A stretch of 6,377 nucleotides of DNA from Paracoccaceae bacterium (GCA_026982515.1 JALSGY010000027.1:1-6377); one strand, 5' to 3'; counted from the stretch's first letter, positions 1-6,274 are shown. Notes: generated by a model not told the origin, from the sequence alone. A program made the numbers and translations.

Positions 1-1
1 C

Positions 2-241
2 GATATCGGCCGGCGCAACATCGACTTCGTGCACGAATATATCCGCACCGAAGGGCTGACGCTGGTGGCCGAGGACACGGGCGACATCTATCCGCGCAAG
101 GTCATGTATTTCCCGGCCACCGGCCGTGCCCGGGTCAAGCGCCTGCGGCACATGCACAACGACACCATCGTCCGCCGCGAACTGGACTACCGCGAGGCGC
201 TGGTGCAGCAGCCGGTGACCGGCGACGTGGAGCTGTTCTGA
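2..241 (+). CDS. cheD: CheD, chemoreceptor glutamine deamidase (C-terminal part)
   Basis: This is the 3' end of a gene cut by the left edge; about 79 residues remain, in frame from base 2 to TGA at 239-241. The family deamidates specific glutamines of methyl-accepting chemoreceptors to glutamates in the cytoplasm, creating methylation sites, and in some species also partners with CheC. The visible part carries the conserved C-terminal CheD pattern: IGRRNIDFV at the edge, then GLTLVAEDTGDIYPRKVMYF and a closing TGRARVKRL strand. The catalytic Cys and His lie in the missing N-terminal half, so activity cannot be judged. The gene is followed after 10 nt by cheB, whose Shine-Dalgarno site touches this stop codon, so the two are almost certainly co-transcribed. 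The last residues, after about RRELDYR, are variable in the family. Confidence 0.9.
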   Translation, partial: DIGRRNIDFVHEYIRTEGLTLVAEDTGDIYPRKVMYFPATGRARVKRLRHMHNDTIVRRELDYREALVQQPVTGDVELF

Positions 242-251
242 AGGAGAAGTC

Positions 252-1352
252 ATGCAACCGATCCGCGTGCTGATCGTCGACGACTCGGCCCTGGTGCGCC
301 AGGTGCTGAGCGAAATCCTGGGCACCGATCCCCGCTTCGAGGTGCTCGGCACCGCCAAGGATCCCTACGACGCCCGGGAGAAGATCAAGCAACTCAATCC
401 CGACGTGCTGACCCTGGACGTGGAGATGCCGCGCATGGACGGCGTGACCTTCCTGCGCAATCTCATGCGCCTGCGCCCCATGCCGGTGGTGATGATCTCC
501 TCGCTCACCGAGCAGGGGGCCGAGATCACCCTGCAGGCCCTGGAGCTGGGCGCGGTGGACTTCGTCTCCAAGCCGAAGATCGGCGTGGCCCAGGGCCTCG
601 AGGAATACGCCGACACCATCCGCGAGAAGGTGGCCATGGCCGCCCGGGTGGACGTGCAGCCCCTGGCCGACCGCCTGGCCCGCCGCCGGCAGGCCACGCC
701 GGACGATCTGCCCGCCGTGGATCCCAAGCTCAGTGCCGATGCGGTGATCGCCCGGGGCGGGCGGCGGACCTTCCGCACCACCGAGCGGATCATCGCCATC
801 GGCGCCTCCACCGGCGGCACCGAGGCGATCCGCGAGATCCTCGAGGCCCTGCCGGCCGACGCGCCGGGCATCGTGATCAGCCAGCACATCCCGGCCGCCT
901 TCAGCGCCCCCTTCGCGGCGCGCATGGATCGCCATTCGGCCATGACCGTCTGCGAGGCCGCCGACGGCCAGCAGATCCTGCCCGGCCACGTCTACATCGC
1001 GCCCGGCGATCGGCATCTGCTGGTGGAGCGCAGCGGCGCCCGCTATCTGTGCCGGCTCAACGACGGCCCGCCGGTCAACCGCCACAAGCCGAGCGTGGAC
1101 GTGATGTTCCGCGCGGTGGCCCAGCACGTGGGCCCCAACGCCATCGGCGTGCTGCTCACCGGCATGGGCGACGACGGCGCCCGCGGCCTGCTGGAGATGC
1201 GCGAGAACGGCGCGCCCACCCTCATCCAGGACGAACGCACCTCGGTGGTTTGGGGCATGCCGGGCGAGGCGGCAAGAATTGGCGCGGCCGACGAGGAATT
1301 GCCGCTGCCGCGCATCGCCGCCCGCCTGCTGGCCCTCGCGCGCGCCGAGTGA
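252..1352 (+). CDS. cheB: CheB, chemotaxis response regulator protein-glutamate methylesterase
   Basis: This 366-residue protein has the usual CheB architecture and length. Residues 1-115 form a receiver domain with acidic pair D10/D11, phospho-acceptor D56 (TLDVEMPRMDG), S83 and K107 (SKPK). A linker of about 60 residues follows, then the C-terminal methylesterase domain from about 178. The catalytic triad is visible: S186 in IGASTGG, H212 in SQHIP, and D308 in GMGDDGA (aligned to D286 of the enterobacterial enzyme). It removes methyl groups from receptor glutamates and can deamidate receptor glutamines once activated by CheA phosphorylation; CheD upstream shares the deamidation role. The ATG has AGGAG at 242-246, five bases upstream. 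No cheY or cheZ follows within the window; the next gene is fliA, after 228 nt. No missing motif or frameshift was seen. Confidence 0.97.
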   Translation: MQPIRVLIVDDSALVRQVLSEILGTDPRFEVLGTAKDPYDAREKIKQLNPDVLTLDVEMPRMDGVTFLRNLMRLRPMPVVMISSLTEQGAEITLQALELGAVDFVSKPKIGVAQGLEEYADTIREKVAMAARVDVQPLADRLARRRQATPDDLPAVDPKLSADAVIARGGRRTFRTTERIIAIGASTGGTEAIREILEALPADAPGIVISQHIPAAFSAPFAARMDRHSAMTVCEAADGQQILPGHVYIAPGDRHLLVERSGARYLCRLNDGPPVNRHKPSVDVMFRAVAQHVGPNAIGVLLTGMGDDGARGLLEMRENGAPTLIQDERTSVVWGMPGEAARIGAADEELPLPRIAARLLALARAE

Positions 1353-1412
1353 TCTTCATAACCACCTGTCTTTTCAGACGATTTCTCCCTCGCCGGCCGG
1401 CTTGCCGCCCTC

Positions 1413-1428
1413 CGGCACGAATCCTGCA
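1413..1428 (+). promoter_or_regulatory. Candidate sigma-54 (-24/-12) promoter for fliA
   Basis: The sequence CGGCACG-AATC-CTGCA matches the RpoN consensus TGGCACG-N4-TTGCA at all but two positions. The invariant GG (1414-1415) and GC (1426-1427) are at the exact required spacing. It would start transcription near 1439, leaving a leader of about 140 nt before the fliA ATG. RpoN control of flagellar class II/III genes through FleQ/FlrA/FlrC-type activators is established in polar-flagellated gammaproteobacteria, including a fliA-containing operon in Vibrio. No activator-binding site could be identified by eye. Confidence 0.6.
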
Positions 1429-1460
1429 ATGAATCCGCCACGGACGGCCGCGCCCCTTCC

Positions 1461-1476
1461 CCGGGCGGCGGCCCGG
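1461..1476 (+). other. GC hairpin in fliA leader
   Basis: CCGGGC (1461-1466) and GCCCGG (1471-1476) form a perfect 6-bp stem with a 4-nt GGCG loop. It is followed by AAAAA, not a T run, so it is not a rho-independent terminator on the + strand. It would lie in a transcript started from the candidate sigma-54 promoter but not in one from the candidate sigma-28 promoter. A second pairing, CCGGG (1488-1492) with CCCGG (1505-1509), lies just downstream. Any function is unproven. Confidence 0.35.
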
Positions 1477-1494
1477 AAAAAGGTGACCGGGTTC

Positions 1495-1521
1495 TCAAGT
1501 TTTTCCCGGGTCTGTCGACAC
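1495..1521 (+). promoter_or_regulatory. Candidate sigma-28 (FliA) promoter for fliA
   Basis: TCAAGTTT (1495-1502), 11 bases, then GTCGACAC (1514-1521) match the sigma-28 consensus TAAAGTTT-N11-GCCGATAA at 12 of 16 positions with exactly the right spacing. The -35 half is 7/8 and also matches the TCAAG form seen in pseudomonads; the -10 half is weaker (5/8). It would give a leader of roughly 50 nt and positive autoregulation of fliA, as is known for the Salmonella fliAZY operon, which has both an early and a FliA-dependent promoter. Confidence 0.42.
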
Positions 1522-1580
1522 AGAGAGACACGCGCCGACAGCCACAGCCGGCTGGCGGGCCCTGCAGGACGAGCCAGAGC

Positions 1581-2294
1581 ATGTATCCCGTACAGAAGAC
1601 GCACGAAGCCGACGACCTCATCGAACAGCACGCGCCCCTGGTGCAGCGCATCGCCTATCACCTCAAGGCCCGTCTGCCGGCCTCGGTGCTGGTGGACGAC
1701 CTCATCCAGGTGGGCATGATCGGCCTGCTCGACGCCTGGCAGCAGTACGACCCCAGCCAGGGCGCCAGTTTCGAGACCTACGCCACCATCCGCATCCGCG
1801 GCGCCATGCTCGACGAGCTGCGGCGCAACGACTGGGCGCCCAAGTCGGTGCACCGCAAGGCCCGCGAACTGCACGACGTGGTCAAGCGCATCGAGGACCG
1901 CACCGGCCGCGAGGCCCGGGCCTCGGAAATCGCCGCCGAGATGAACATCAGCCTCGAGGAATACCACCGGCTCCTGCAGGAATCCAACGCCTGCCGCATC
2001 CACAGCTTCGTCGATCTGGGCGTGGACGAGGACGGCCTGGGCCTGGACGGGCGCTCCCATGCCGCCGGCCCCTGCGAGGGGCTGCAGGAAGAACAGTTCC
2101 GCGACAACCTCATCGAAGCCATCGAAGCCCTGCCCGAACGGGAGAAACTGGTGGTCAGTCTCTACTACGACGAGGAATTCAACCTGCGCGAGATCGGCGA
2201 AATCCTCGGCGTCAGCGAATCCCGGATCTGCCAGCTCCTGAGCCAGGCCCACAACCGCCTGCGCGGCTTCCTCAGCGACTATACTGGGAAGTGA
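1581..2294 (+). CDS. fliA: FliA, RNA polymerase sigma-28 factor for flagellar genes
   Basis: This 237-residue sigma-70-family protein has the length of the FliA/WhiG class (E. coli FliA is about 239). Region 2 spans about 20-90 and includes LVQRIAYHLKARLP, VDDLIQVGMIGLLDA and the region 2.3/2.4 motif FETYATIRIRGAMLDELR, followed by DWAPKSV typical of FliA. Region 3 covers about 95-145 (REARASEIAAEMNIS). Region 4 covers about 178-228, with LPEREKLVVSLYY and helix-turn-helix LREIGEILGVSESRICQLLSQA. It directs transcription of late flagellar genes (flagellin, motor, chemotaxis) and is normally held by anti-sigma FlgM until the hook is complete; flgM is not in this window. The chosen ATG has a modest AGGACGAG site at 1566-1573, and the N-terminus lines up with known FliA proteins. 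It sits 228 nt after cheB with its own candidate promoters, so it is probably not simply the last gene of the che operon. Confidence 0.96.
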   Translation: MYPVQKTHEADDLIEQHAPLVQRIAYHLKARLPASVLVDDLIQVGMIGLLDAWQQYDPSQGASFETYATIRIRGAMLDELRRNDWAPKSVHRKARELHDVVKRIEDRTGREARASEIAAEMNISLEEYHRLLQESNACRIHSFVDLGVDEDGLGLDGRSHAAGPCEGLQEEQFRDNLIEAIEALPEREKLVVSLYYDEEFNLREIGEILGVSESRICQLLSQAHNRLRGFLSDYTGK

Positions 2295-2316
2295 CAAAGG
2301 CAAAAGAACCATAGGA

Positions 2317-2336
2317 TGCGCTCGCGCCGCAGCGCA
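2317..2336 (+). other. Hairpin 22 nt after the fliA stop
   Basis: TGCGCT (2317-2322) and AGCGCA (2331-2336) form a perfect 6-bp inverted repeat around an 8-nt GC loop. It is placed where a fliA terminator would be expected, but no T run follows, so intrinsic termination is not supported. It might be a 3'-end-protecting hairpin or mark a Rho-dependent end. Confidence 0.25.
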
Positions 2337-2383
2337 CCGGACCGGCGACGAATCACCTCGTGAACAGCACCGCAGCCGACATG

Positions 2384-2415
2384 CCGGTACATCTTCATCC
2401 AGTCAACCGTACCGG
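2384..2415. repeat. Perfect 7-bp inverted repeat upstream of the membrane-protein gene
   Basis: CCGGTAC (2384-2390) and GTACCGG (2409-2415) are exact inverted copies separated by 18 bases, so the half-site centres are 25 bp apart, about 2.5 helical turns. A further GGTACC core occurs at 2506-2511. This arrangement could be an operator for a dimeric regulator placed upstream of the weak promoter at 2467, or an mRNA stem after fliA. Neither is demonstrated. Confidence 0.3.
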
Positions 2416-2446
2416 ACCCATAACATAGTGTGATCCGCGCCACGGT

Positions 2447-2472
2447 TTGTCACGCCCCCCGGGCGCTATGAT
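2447..2472 (+). promoter_or_regulatory. Weak sigma-70-like promoter candidate for the membrane-protein operon
   Basis: TATGAT (2467-2472) is a 5/6 match to the -10 consensus, and TTGTCA (2447-2452) is a 4/6 match to the -35. The spacer is only 14 bases, shorter than the usual 16-18, so the -35 assignment is doubtful. Transcription would start near 2479 and give a leader of about 50 nt. No sigma-54 or sigma-28 match was found in this gap, which argues weakly against the downstream genes belonging to the flagellar regulon. Confidence 0.28.
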
Positions 2473-2484
2473 GAACGTTCCCCA

Positions 2485-2502
2485 GACCGGGGCACACCGG
2501 TC
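2485..2502 (+). other. Hairpin in the leader of the membrane-protein gene
   Basis: GACCGG (2485-2490) and CCGGTC (2497-2502) form a perfect 6-bp stem with a 6-nt loop, ending 16 nt before the Shine-Dalgarno site (AGGAG, 2519-2523). It does not cover the ribosome binding site as drawn. It may be a chance structure in GC-rich DNA. Confidence 0.25.
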
Positions 2503-2529
2503 GGCGGTACCCACCATGAGGAGAGCACG

Positions 2530-3978
2530 ATGTCCGTCTCGAACATCTACATGATCACCCCCAGCCCCCTGCTGTCCGGGCTCATCTGGTTCATCGGCAT
2601 CACCATCGTCCTGTACCTGGCGCGCAGCCATGCCCACCGCACCATCAGCGCCCTCGCCCGCGTGGTGCACAACGCCATGCGTCTCAGCGCCCGCGCCGTC
2701 ACCGGCGCCGAGCAACGCCTGCAACAGCGCAACCGCGAGGTGCTGCTCGAACAGGGGCGGGAAGCCACCGAGCGGCAGATCGAGCGGGAATTCGAGCGCA
2801 TCGACGCCACCGTGCGCCGGGATCTGGCCGAGTATCCGGCCCTGCACCGTCATCTGAGCGAAGAGATCCTCAAGATCGACGAAGACTACAACGCCAGCAT
2901 CGAAGTTCCCCCGGCCCCGCCCGGCTGGGTCAAGGCCGTGGAGGCGGTGGCCAAGATCCCCGCCGCCAAGGGCGATCCCATGGTCGGCCGGGTGCTGGAA
3001 GACATCCATCAGTCCCTCAACAAGGCCAGCATCAAGGCCATCGAGGAATACCGCAAGGAGAGCCACGAGCGGCATCGCATCCTCAACCGCATGATGCCCC
3101 ACTGGCGCAAGCTCCAGCAGCTCCTCGGCCAGGTGGACAAGAACGTCACCAGCCTGCTGCAGCGCTCCGCGGCCATCGACCGGCACATGGAGAACTACGA
3201 GGCCATCATCCAGCAGACCGATCCGGCCGTGCGCATGCTCTCCTCCTCGTCGCTGACCCGGTTCTTCATCTCCGCCTTCGTGCTGGCCATCGCCGTGGGC
3301 GGGGCGCTGATCAACTTCCACCTCATCGCCCGCCCCCTGTCCGAGATGGTCGGCGGCACCAGCATGATCCTGGGCTTCCAGCTCAACAACGTGGCGGCCC
3401 TGGTGATCATTCTCGTGGAGCTGACCATGGGGCTGTTCCTCATGGAGGCACTGCGTATCACCCGCCTGTTCCCGGTGATCGGCGCCCTCAACGACAAGAC
3501 CCGGGTGCGCATGGCCTGGACCTTCTTCTTCATCCTGCTGTTCCTGGCCACCGTCGAGGCCGGCCTGGCCTTCATGCGCGAACTGCTGATGGAAGAGGAT
3601 GCCGCCACCCGTGCCCTGCTGCGGGGCGACGAGACGGCCCTTCTTACCCAGAGCGCCTATCTGTGGATCACCACCGCGGCGCAGATGGGCATGGGCTTCG
3701 TCCTGCCCTTCGCCCTGATGTTCGTGGCCATCCCGCTGGAGACCTTCGTGCATTCCCTGCGCACCGTGTTCGGGCTCGTCGGCGTGGGCCTGCTGCGCAG
3801 CCTGGCCTGGCTGCTGCGGGTGTTCGGCAACGGCGCCCGCTATGCCGGCATCGCCTTCAACAACTTCTATGACCTGGTGATCTTCGCGCCCCTGTGGGTC
3901 GAGCGCCTGATCCAGCAGAAGCGGGCCGCCGCCCCGCCCGCCGAGAAGTCGCAGGACTTCCAGGAGGTGGCCTCATGA
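2530..3978 (+). CDS. Polytopic inner-membrane protein with long coiled-coil domain, unknown function
   Basis: I do not recognise this 482-residue protein as a named gene. A membrane segment at about 14-31 is followed by a basic stretch (RSHAHR) and then some 200 mostly helical, highly charged residues (about 40-235). These include heptad-like stretches at about 58-120 and 155-225, broken by a proline-rich turn near 126-131. Further hydrophobic segments lie at about 245-264, 287-306, 329-348 and 384-402, with an amphipathic or re-entrant stretch at about 413-431 and a charged tail. The positive-inside rule suggests N-terminus outside, coiled coil in the cytoplasm, and C-terminus inside. The acidic loop at about 350-370 would be periplasmic. 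No ATP-binding, protease, histidine-kinase or HAMP motif was seen. The start is supported by AGGAG six bases upstream. The gene overlaps the downstream vWA lipoprotein by four bases, so the two products are probably made in concert and may interact across the periplasm. Confidence 0.85.
   Translation: MSVSNIYMITPSPLLSGLIWFIGITIVLYLARSHAHRTISALARVVHNAMRLSARAVTGAEQRLQQRNREVLLEQGREATERQIEREFERIDATVRRDLAEYPALHRHLSEEILKIDEDYNASIEVPPAPPGWVKAVEAVAKIPAAKGDPMVGRVLEDIHQSLNKASIKAIEEYRKESHERHRILNRMMPHWRKLQQLLGQVDKNVTSLLQRSAAIDRHMENYEAIIQQTDPAVRMLSSSSLTRFFISAFVLAIAVGGALINFHLIARPLSEMVGGTSMILGFQLNNVAALVIILVELTMGLFLMEALRITRLFPVIGALNDKTRVRMAWTFFFILLFLATVEAGLAFMRELLMEEDAATRALLRGDETALLTQSAYLWITTAAQMGMGFVLPFALMFVAIPLETFVHSLRTVFGLVGVGLLRSLAWLLRVFGNGARYAGIAFNNFYDLVIFAPLWVERLIQQKRAAAPPAEKSQDFQEVAS
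3962..3967 (+). promoter_or_regulatory. Ribosome binding site fixing the start of the vWA lipoprotein
   Basis: A perfect AGGAGG lies inside the 3' end of the membrane-protein gene, seven bases before the ATG at 3975. It decides between that start and an in-frame ATG at 3894, which has no comparable site, would overlap the upstream gene by 85 bases and would bury the signal peptide. Confidence 0.85.
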
Positions 3979-4631
3979 GCCGCCGCCTGCGCAATCTACT
4001 GGCACTGCTGCTGGCCGCCACCCTGCTGGCCGCCTGCGGCGCCGACACCCCGCGCACCCGCGGCGTCTACATGCTGATGGACACCTCGGGCACCTACACC
4101 AGGGAACTGAAACAGGCCCAGCGGGTGATCAACTACATCCTCGCCACCCTGCAGCCCGGCGACTCCTTCGCCGTGGCCCGGGTCGATACCGGCAGCTTCA
4201 GCGAGAAGGACATCATCGCCAAGGTCACCTTCGACGATCGGCCCAGCCGCGCCAACCAGCAGAAGCGCGAATTCCGCGACCGCATCGACCGCTTCGTCAA
4301 GTCGGTCAAGGGCAGCGCCTACACCGACATCACCGGCGGCATGCTGCAGGCCATCGAATGGCTCAACGAATCCCGCGCCGGCCACAAGACCATCCTGATC
4401 TTCTCGGATCTGAAAGAGGACCTGAAGGAAGGTTACGTGCGTGATATCCCCCTGCAACTGGGCGGCTTCAAGGTCGTGGCCCTCAACGTCACCAAGCTGC
4501 GCTCCGACAACGTGGACCCCCGCGAATACCTCAACCGCCTCGCCGCCTGGCAGGAACGGGTCGAATCCGGTGGCGGAAACTGGCAGGTGATCAACGACCT
4601 CGAACGCCTCGAATCTGTCCTGGTGCTCTGA
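3975..4631 (+). CDS. vWA-domain-like lipoprotein
   Basis: The protein has 218 residues from the ATG at 3975, which overlaps the upstream TGA (ATGA). Residues 1-20 are a signal peptide with basic start (MSRRLR) and a lipobox ending in LLAAC, so C21 should be lipidated. The +2 residue is Gly, not Asp, which favours outer-membrane sorting by the Lol rule known in enterics. The mature part resembles a von Willebrand factor A fold. A first strand with D36-T-S38-G-T40 is a DxSxT variant of the metal-binding DxSxS motif. T117-D118 in AYTDITGGM supplies the likely MIDAS threonine, and D145 in ILIFSDLKED is the likely third-loop aspartate. vWA domains usually bind protein partners through a divalent metal. 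The likely partner is the membrane protein encoded just upstream, but this is inference from coupling. No close named homologue is recognised. Its stop is 25 bp from the convergent bepA stop. Confidence 0.85.
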   Translation: MSRRLRNLLALLLAATLLAACGADTPRTRGVYMLMDTSGTYTRELKQAQRVINYILATLQPGDSFAVARVDTGSFSEKDIIAKVTFDDRPSRANQQKREFRDRIDRFVKSVKGSAYTDITGGMLQAIEWLNESRAGHKTILIFSDLKEDLKEGYVRDIPLQLGGFKVVALNVTKLRSDNVDPREYLNRLAAWQERVESGGGNWQVINDLERLESVLVL

Positions 4632-4656
4632 CAGGCGACCCGTCCGTGCGGCACCT

Positions 4657-6117
4657 CTACCGCATGGTCGTCAACAGGGCCAGCTCCTGCCGCAGTTCAT
4701 CGATGCGGGCCTCGATCCGCGACGTGTTGTAGAAATCGAGTTGTTCCTTGCGCTCGAGAGCCAGGTTCAGTTGCCGGATGGCCTGATGGGTCTGGCCGAT
4801 CCGGTAATAGTATTCCCCCATCGCCACGTGGCTCAGGGCCTGATGCCCGAGTTCGGATTCCGCCTCCGCCAGCAGTTCATAGATGTGCGGGATGCTGCTC
4901 TCGTCGCCCCCCCGTTTCTGCCAGGCCAGGATCAGCTCGCGGGCCCTGGCGGGCTTTTTCGCCTCGAGCAGCGCCTGGGCATAGGCGAAGGTCAGCGGGC
5001 CGTTGGCGGGATAGTTCTCGAGCGTGGCGGCGAAGCGCCGGAGGGCTTCCGCGTGGTTGCCGGCAAGGGATTCGAGACGGGCCCGTTCCAGCAGGTAGGC
5101 GATGCGGCCGTCGTCGTCGTTCAGGAGTTGGTCGAGAATACGGCGGGCCTCGTCGTAACGGCGGGTGGCCATCAGCGCCAGGGCCAGGCCGTAGCGGGTG
5201 GCGGCCTTGTCGATGTAGCGGCCGTTTTTCAGGTCGCGCTGCAACTGGCGGCGGGTCGCTTCCGGATCGCGGCTGGTGAGCACCTGCAGCCGCATGCGCA
5301 TCAGGTAGTAGTTGCGCGAGCTGTGCCAGGCGCGCTGGGGATACCGGGCCGCCCGGTTCAGGGCGTCGGCGATGCGGTTTTCGGTGACCGGGTGGGTGCG
5401 CAGGAATTCGGGGGCCGAGCTGCCGTACAGGCGGCTTTCCCGCTCCAGCTTGTGGAAGAAGTCGGCCATGCTGGCCGGGTTGAAGCCGCTGTCGGCCAGC
5501 AGGGCAATGCCGATGTAGTCGGCCTCCTTTTCGTTTGCCCGGGTGAAGTCGAGCTGGCGCTGGATGTTGCCGGCGGCCAGGGAGGTGAGGGCCGCCTGGC
5601 CCAGTTCGCTGCCCTGGGAGCCGAGGATGATGGCCGCGATGATGGCCGCCATCACCGGGATGTTGCTGGCGCTTTGCGCCAGTTCGTAGGCCCGCGCATG
5701 GTGGCGCTGGGTCACGTGGGCGATTTCGTGGGCCATCACCGAGGCCAGTTCGTTTTCCGATTCGCTGGCCAGAAACAGGCCGTAGTTCACACCGATGAAG
5801 CCCCCGGGCAGGGCGAAGGCGTTGATGCCACCGTCGTTGACGATGAAGAAGCGGAAGTCCTTCTGGGCGCTGTCGCTGTGGGAAACCAGCCGGTAGCCGA
5901 GATGGTTGAGATAGTCGGTCACCAGCGGATCGTCGAGGATCCCGCCTGCCCGGCGGATGTTGCGCACCACGGCCTCGCCCGTGTGGCGCTCCTGCGTCGG
6001 GCTCACCAGGGCGCCACCGCTGGCCCCGATCTCCGGCAGGGCGATGTCCTCGGCCGCCAGTGGCAGGGTGGCCAGGGCGCCAAGGAGCAGCAGGGCAAGT
6101 CGTTTCAGGCGCGGCAT
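4657..6117 (-). CDS. bepA: BepA-like M48 metalloprotease with TPR tail (outer-membrane assembly quality control)
   Basis: This 486-residue protein matches BepA (YfgC, about 487 residues) in length and layout. Residues 1-22 are a Sec signal peptide (MPRLKRL, hydrophobic core, LPLAA before ED), placing it in the periplasm. The M48 domain carries zinc ligands H130 and H134 and catalytic E131 in AHEIAHVTQRH. The third ligand is probably E198 in NEKEADYIG. H242 in RTHPVTENRIADA corresponds to the regulatory histidine-switch residue described in E. coli BepA. Residues 300-460 form about four TPR-type helical hairpins, such as GLALALMATRRYDEARRIL and VAMGEYYYRIGQTHQAIRQL. The family degrades stalled LptD or BamA and promotes their assembly at the BAM complex. 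The ATG at 6117 has only a poor GGA as ribosome site, but the signal peptide supports it. It is transcribed convergently to the vWA gene. Loss or substitution of catalytic residues was not seen. Confidence 0.93.
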   Translation of the reverse strand: MPRLKRLALLLLGALATLPLAAEDIALPEIGASGGALVSPTQERHTGEAVVRNIRRAGGILDDPLVTDYLNHLGYRLVSHSDSAQKDFRFFIVNDGGINAFALPGGFIGVNYGLFLASESENELASVMAHEIAHVTQRHHARAYELAQSASNIPVMAAIIAAIILGSQGSELGQAALTSLAAGNIQRQLDFTRANEKEADYIGIALLADSGFNPASMADFFHKLERESRLYGSSAPEFLRTHPVTENRIADALNRAARYPQRAWHSSRNYYLMRMRLQVLTSRDPEATRRQLQRDLKNGRYIDKAATRYGLALALMATRRYDEARRILDQLLNDDDGRIAYLLERARLESLAGNHAEALRRFAATLENYPANGPLTFAYAQALLEAKKPARARELILAWQKRGGDESSIPHIYELLAEAESELGHQALSHVAMGEYYYRIGQTHQAIRQLNLALERKEQLDFYNTSRIEARIDELRQELALLTTMR

Positions 6118-6255
6118 GAAAAATCCGGATCGTCTGGCATGGCAGAGAGGGGCGTCATCCCGAAGAGATCAGACCGTGAGGCAGCCACGGGGTTCCGGCA
6201 AACATACCACATATGAACAGGGGCCCGATCGCTGTCTTTTCCGTCAGCGACGGAT

Positions 6256-6265
6256 GGAGGAGGGG
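6256..6265 (+). promoter_or_regulatory. Strong purine-rich ribosome-site-like sequence
   Basis: GGAGGAGGGG lies 9 bases before the ATG at 6275. It would be a strong Shine-Dalgarno site, though slightly far, for the 22-codon ORF. It may be a coincidence, because the region also holds a promoter-like TATAAT downstream of it. Confidence 0.25.
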
Positions 6266-6274
6266 TGTCATCGC

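Noticed and set aside
135..1127. 330-codon open frame on the - strand opposite cheB
   Set aside because: CheB on the + strand has all catalytic and receiver residues; the antisense frame is a composition artefact.
1392..1401. Perfect 10-bp palindrome GCCGGCCGGC after cheB
   Set aside because: It is short and made only of G and C in a GC-rich genome, with no T tract and no spacing pattern to support a terminator or operator.
1550..1570. TGGCGGGCCCTGCA as a second sigma-54 site closer to fliA
   Set aside because: The GG-to-GC distance is 10 instead of 12 bases, which RpoN does not tolerate.
2395..3753. Long open frame (452 codons) on the - strand opposite the membrane-protein gene
   Set aside because: It has a His/Gly/Asp-rich composition typical of reversed GC-rich coding sequence and no domain; the + strand gene has a good ribosome site and coherent membrane segments.
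3894..4631. Longer version of the vWA lipoprotein starting at 3894
   Set aside because: The extra 27 residues overlap the upstream gene, have no ribosome site, and would put the signal peptide and lipobox inside the protein. The ATG at 3975 has AGGAGG seven bases upstream.
4741..6216. Long open frame (491 codons) on the + strand opposite bepA
   Set aside because: It is the antisense shadow of a well-supported M48 protease in GC-rich DNA; the translation is rich in Gly, Ala, Val and Gln, with no recognisable domain.
6240..6254. Hairpin TCCGTC-AGC-GACGGA as a terminator
   Set aside because: On the + strand the T run lies before rather than after the stem, and on the - strand it is followed by A residues, so neither orientation fits an intrinsic terminator.
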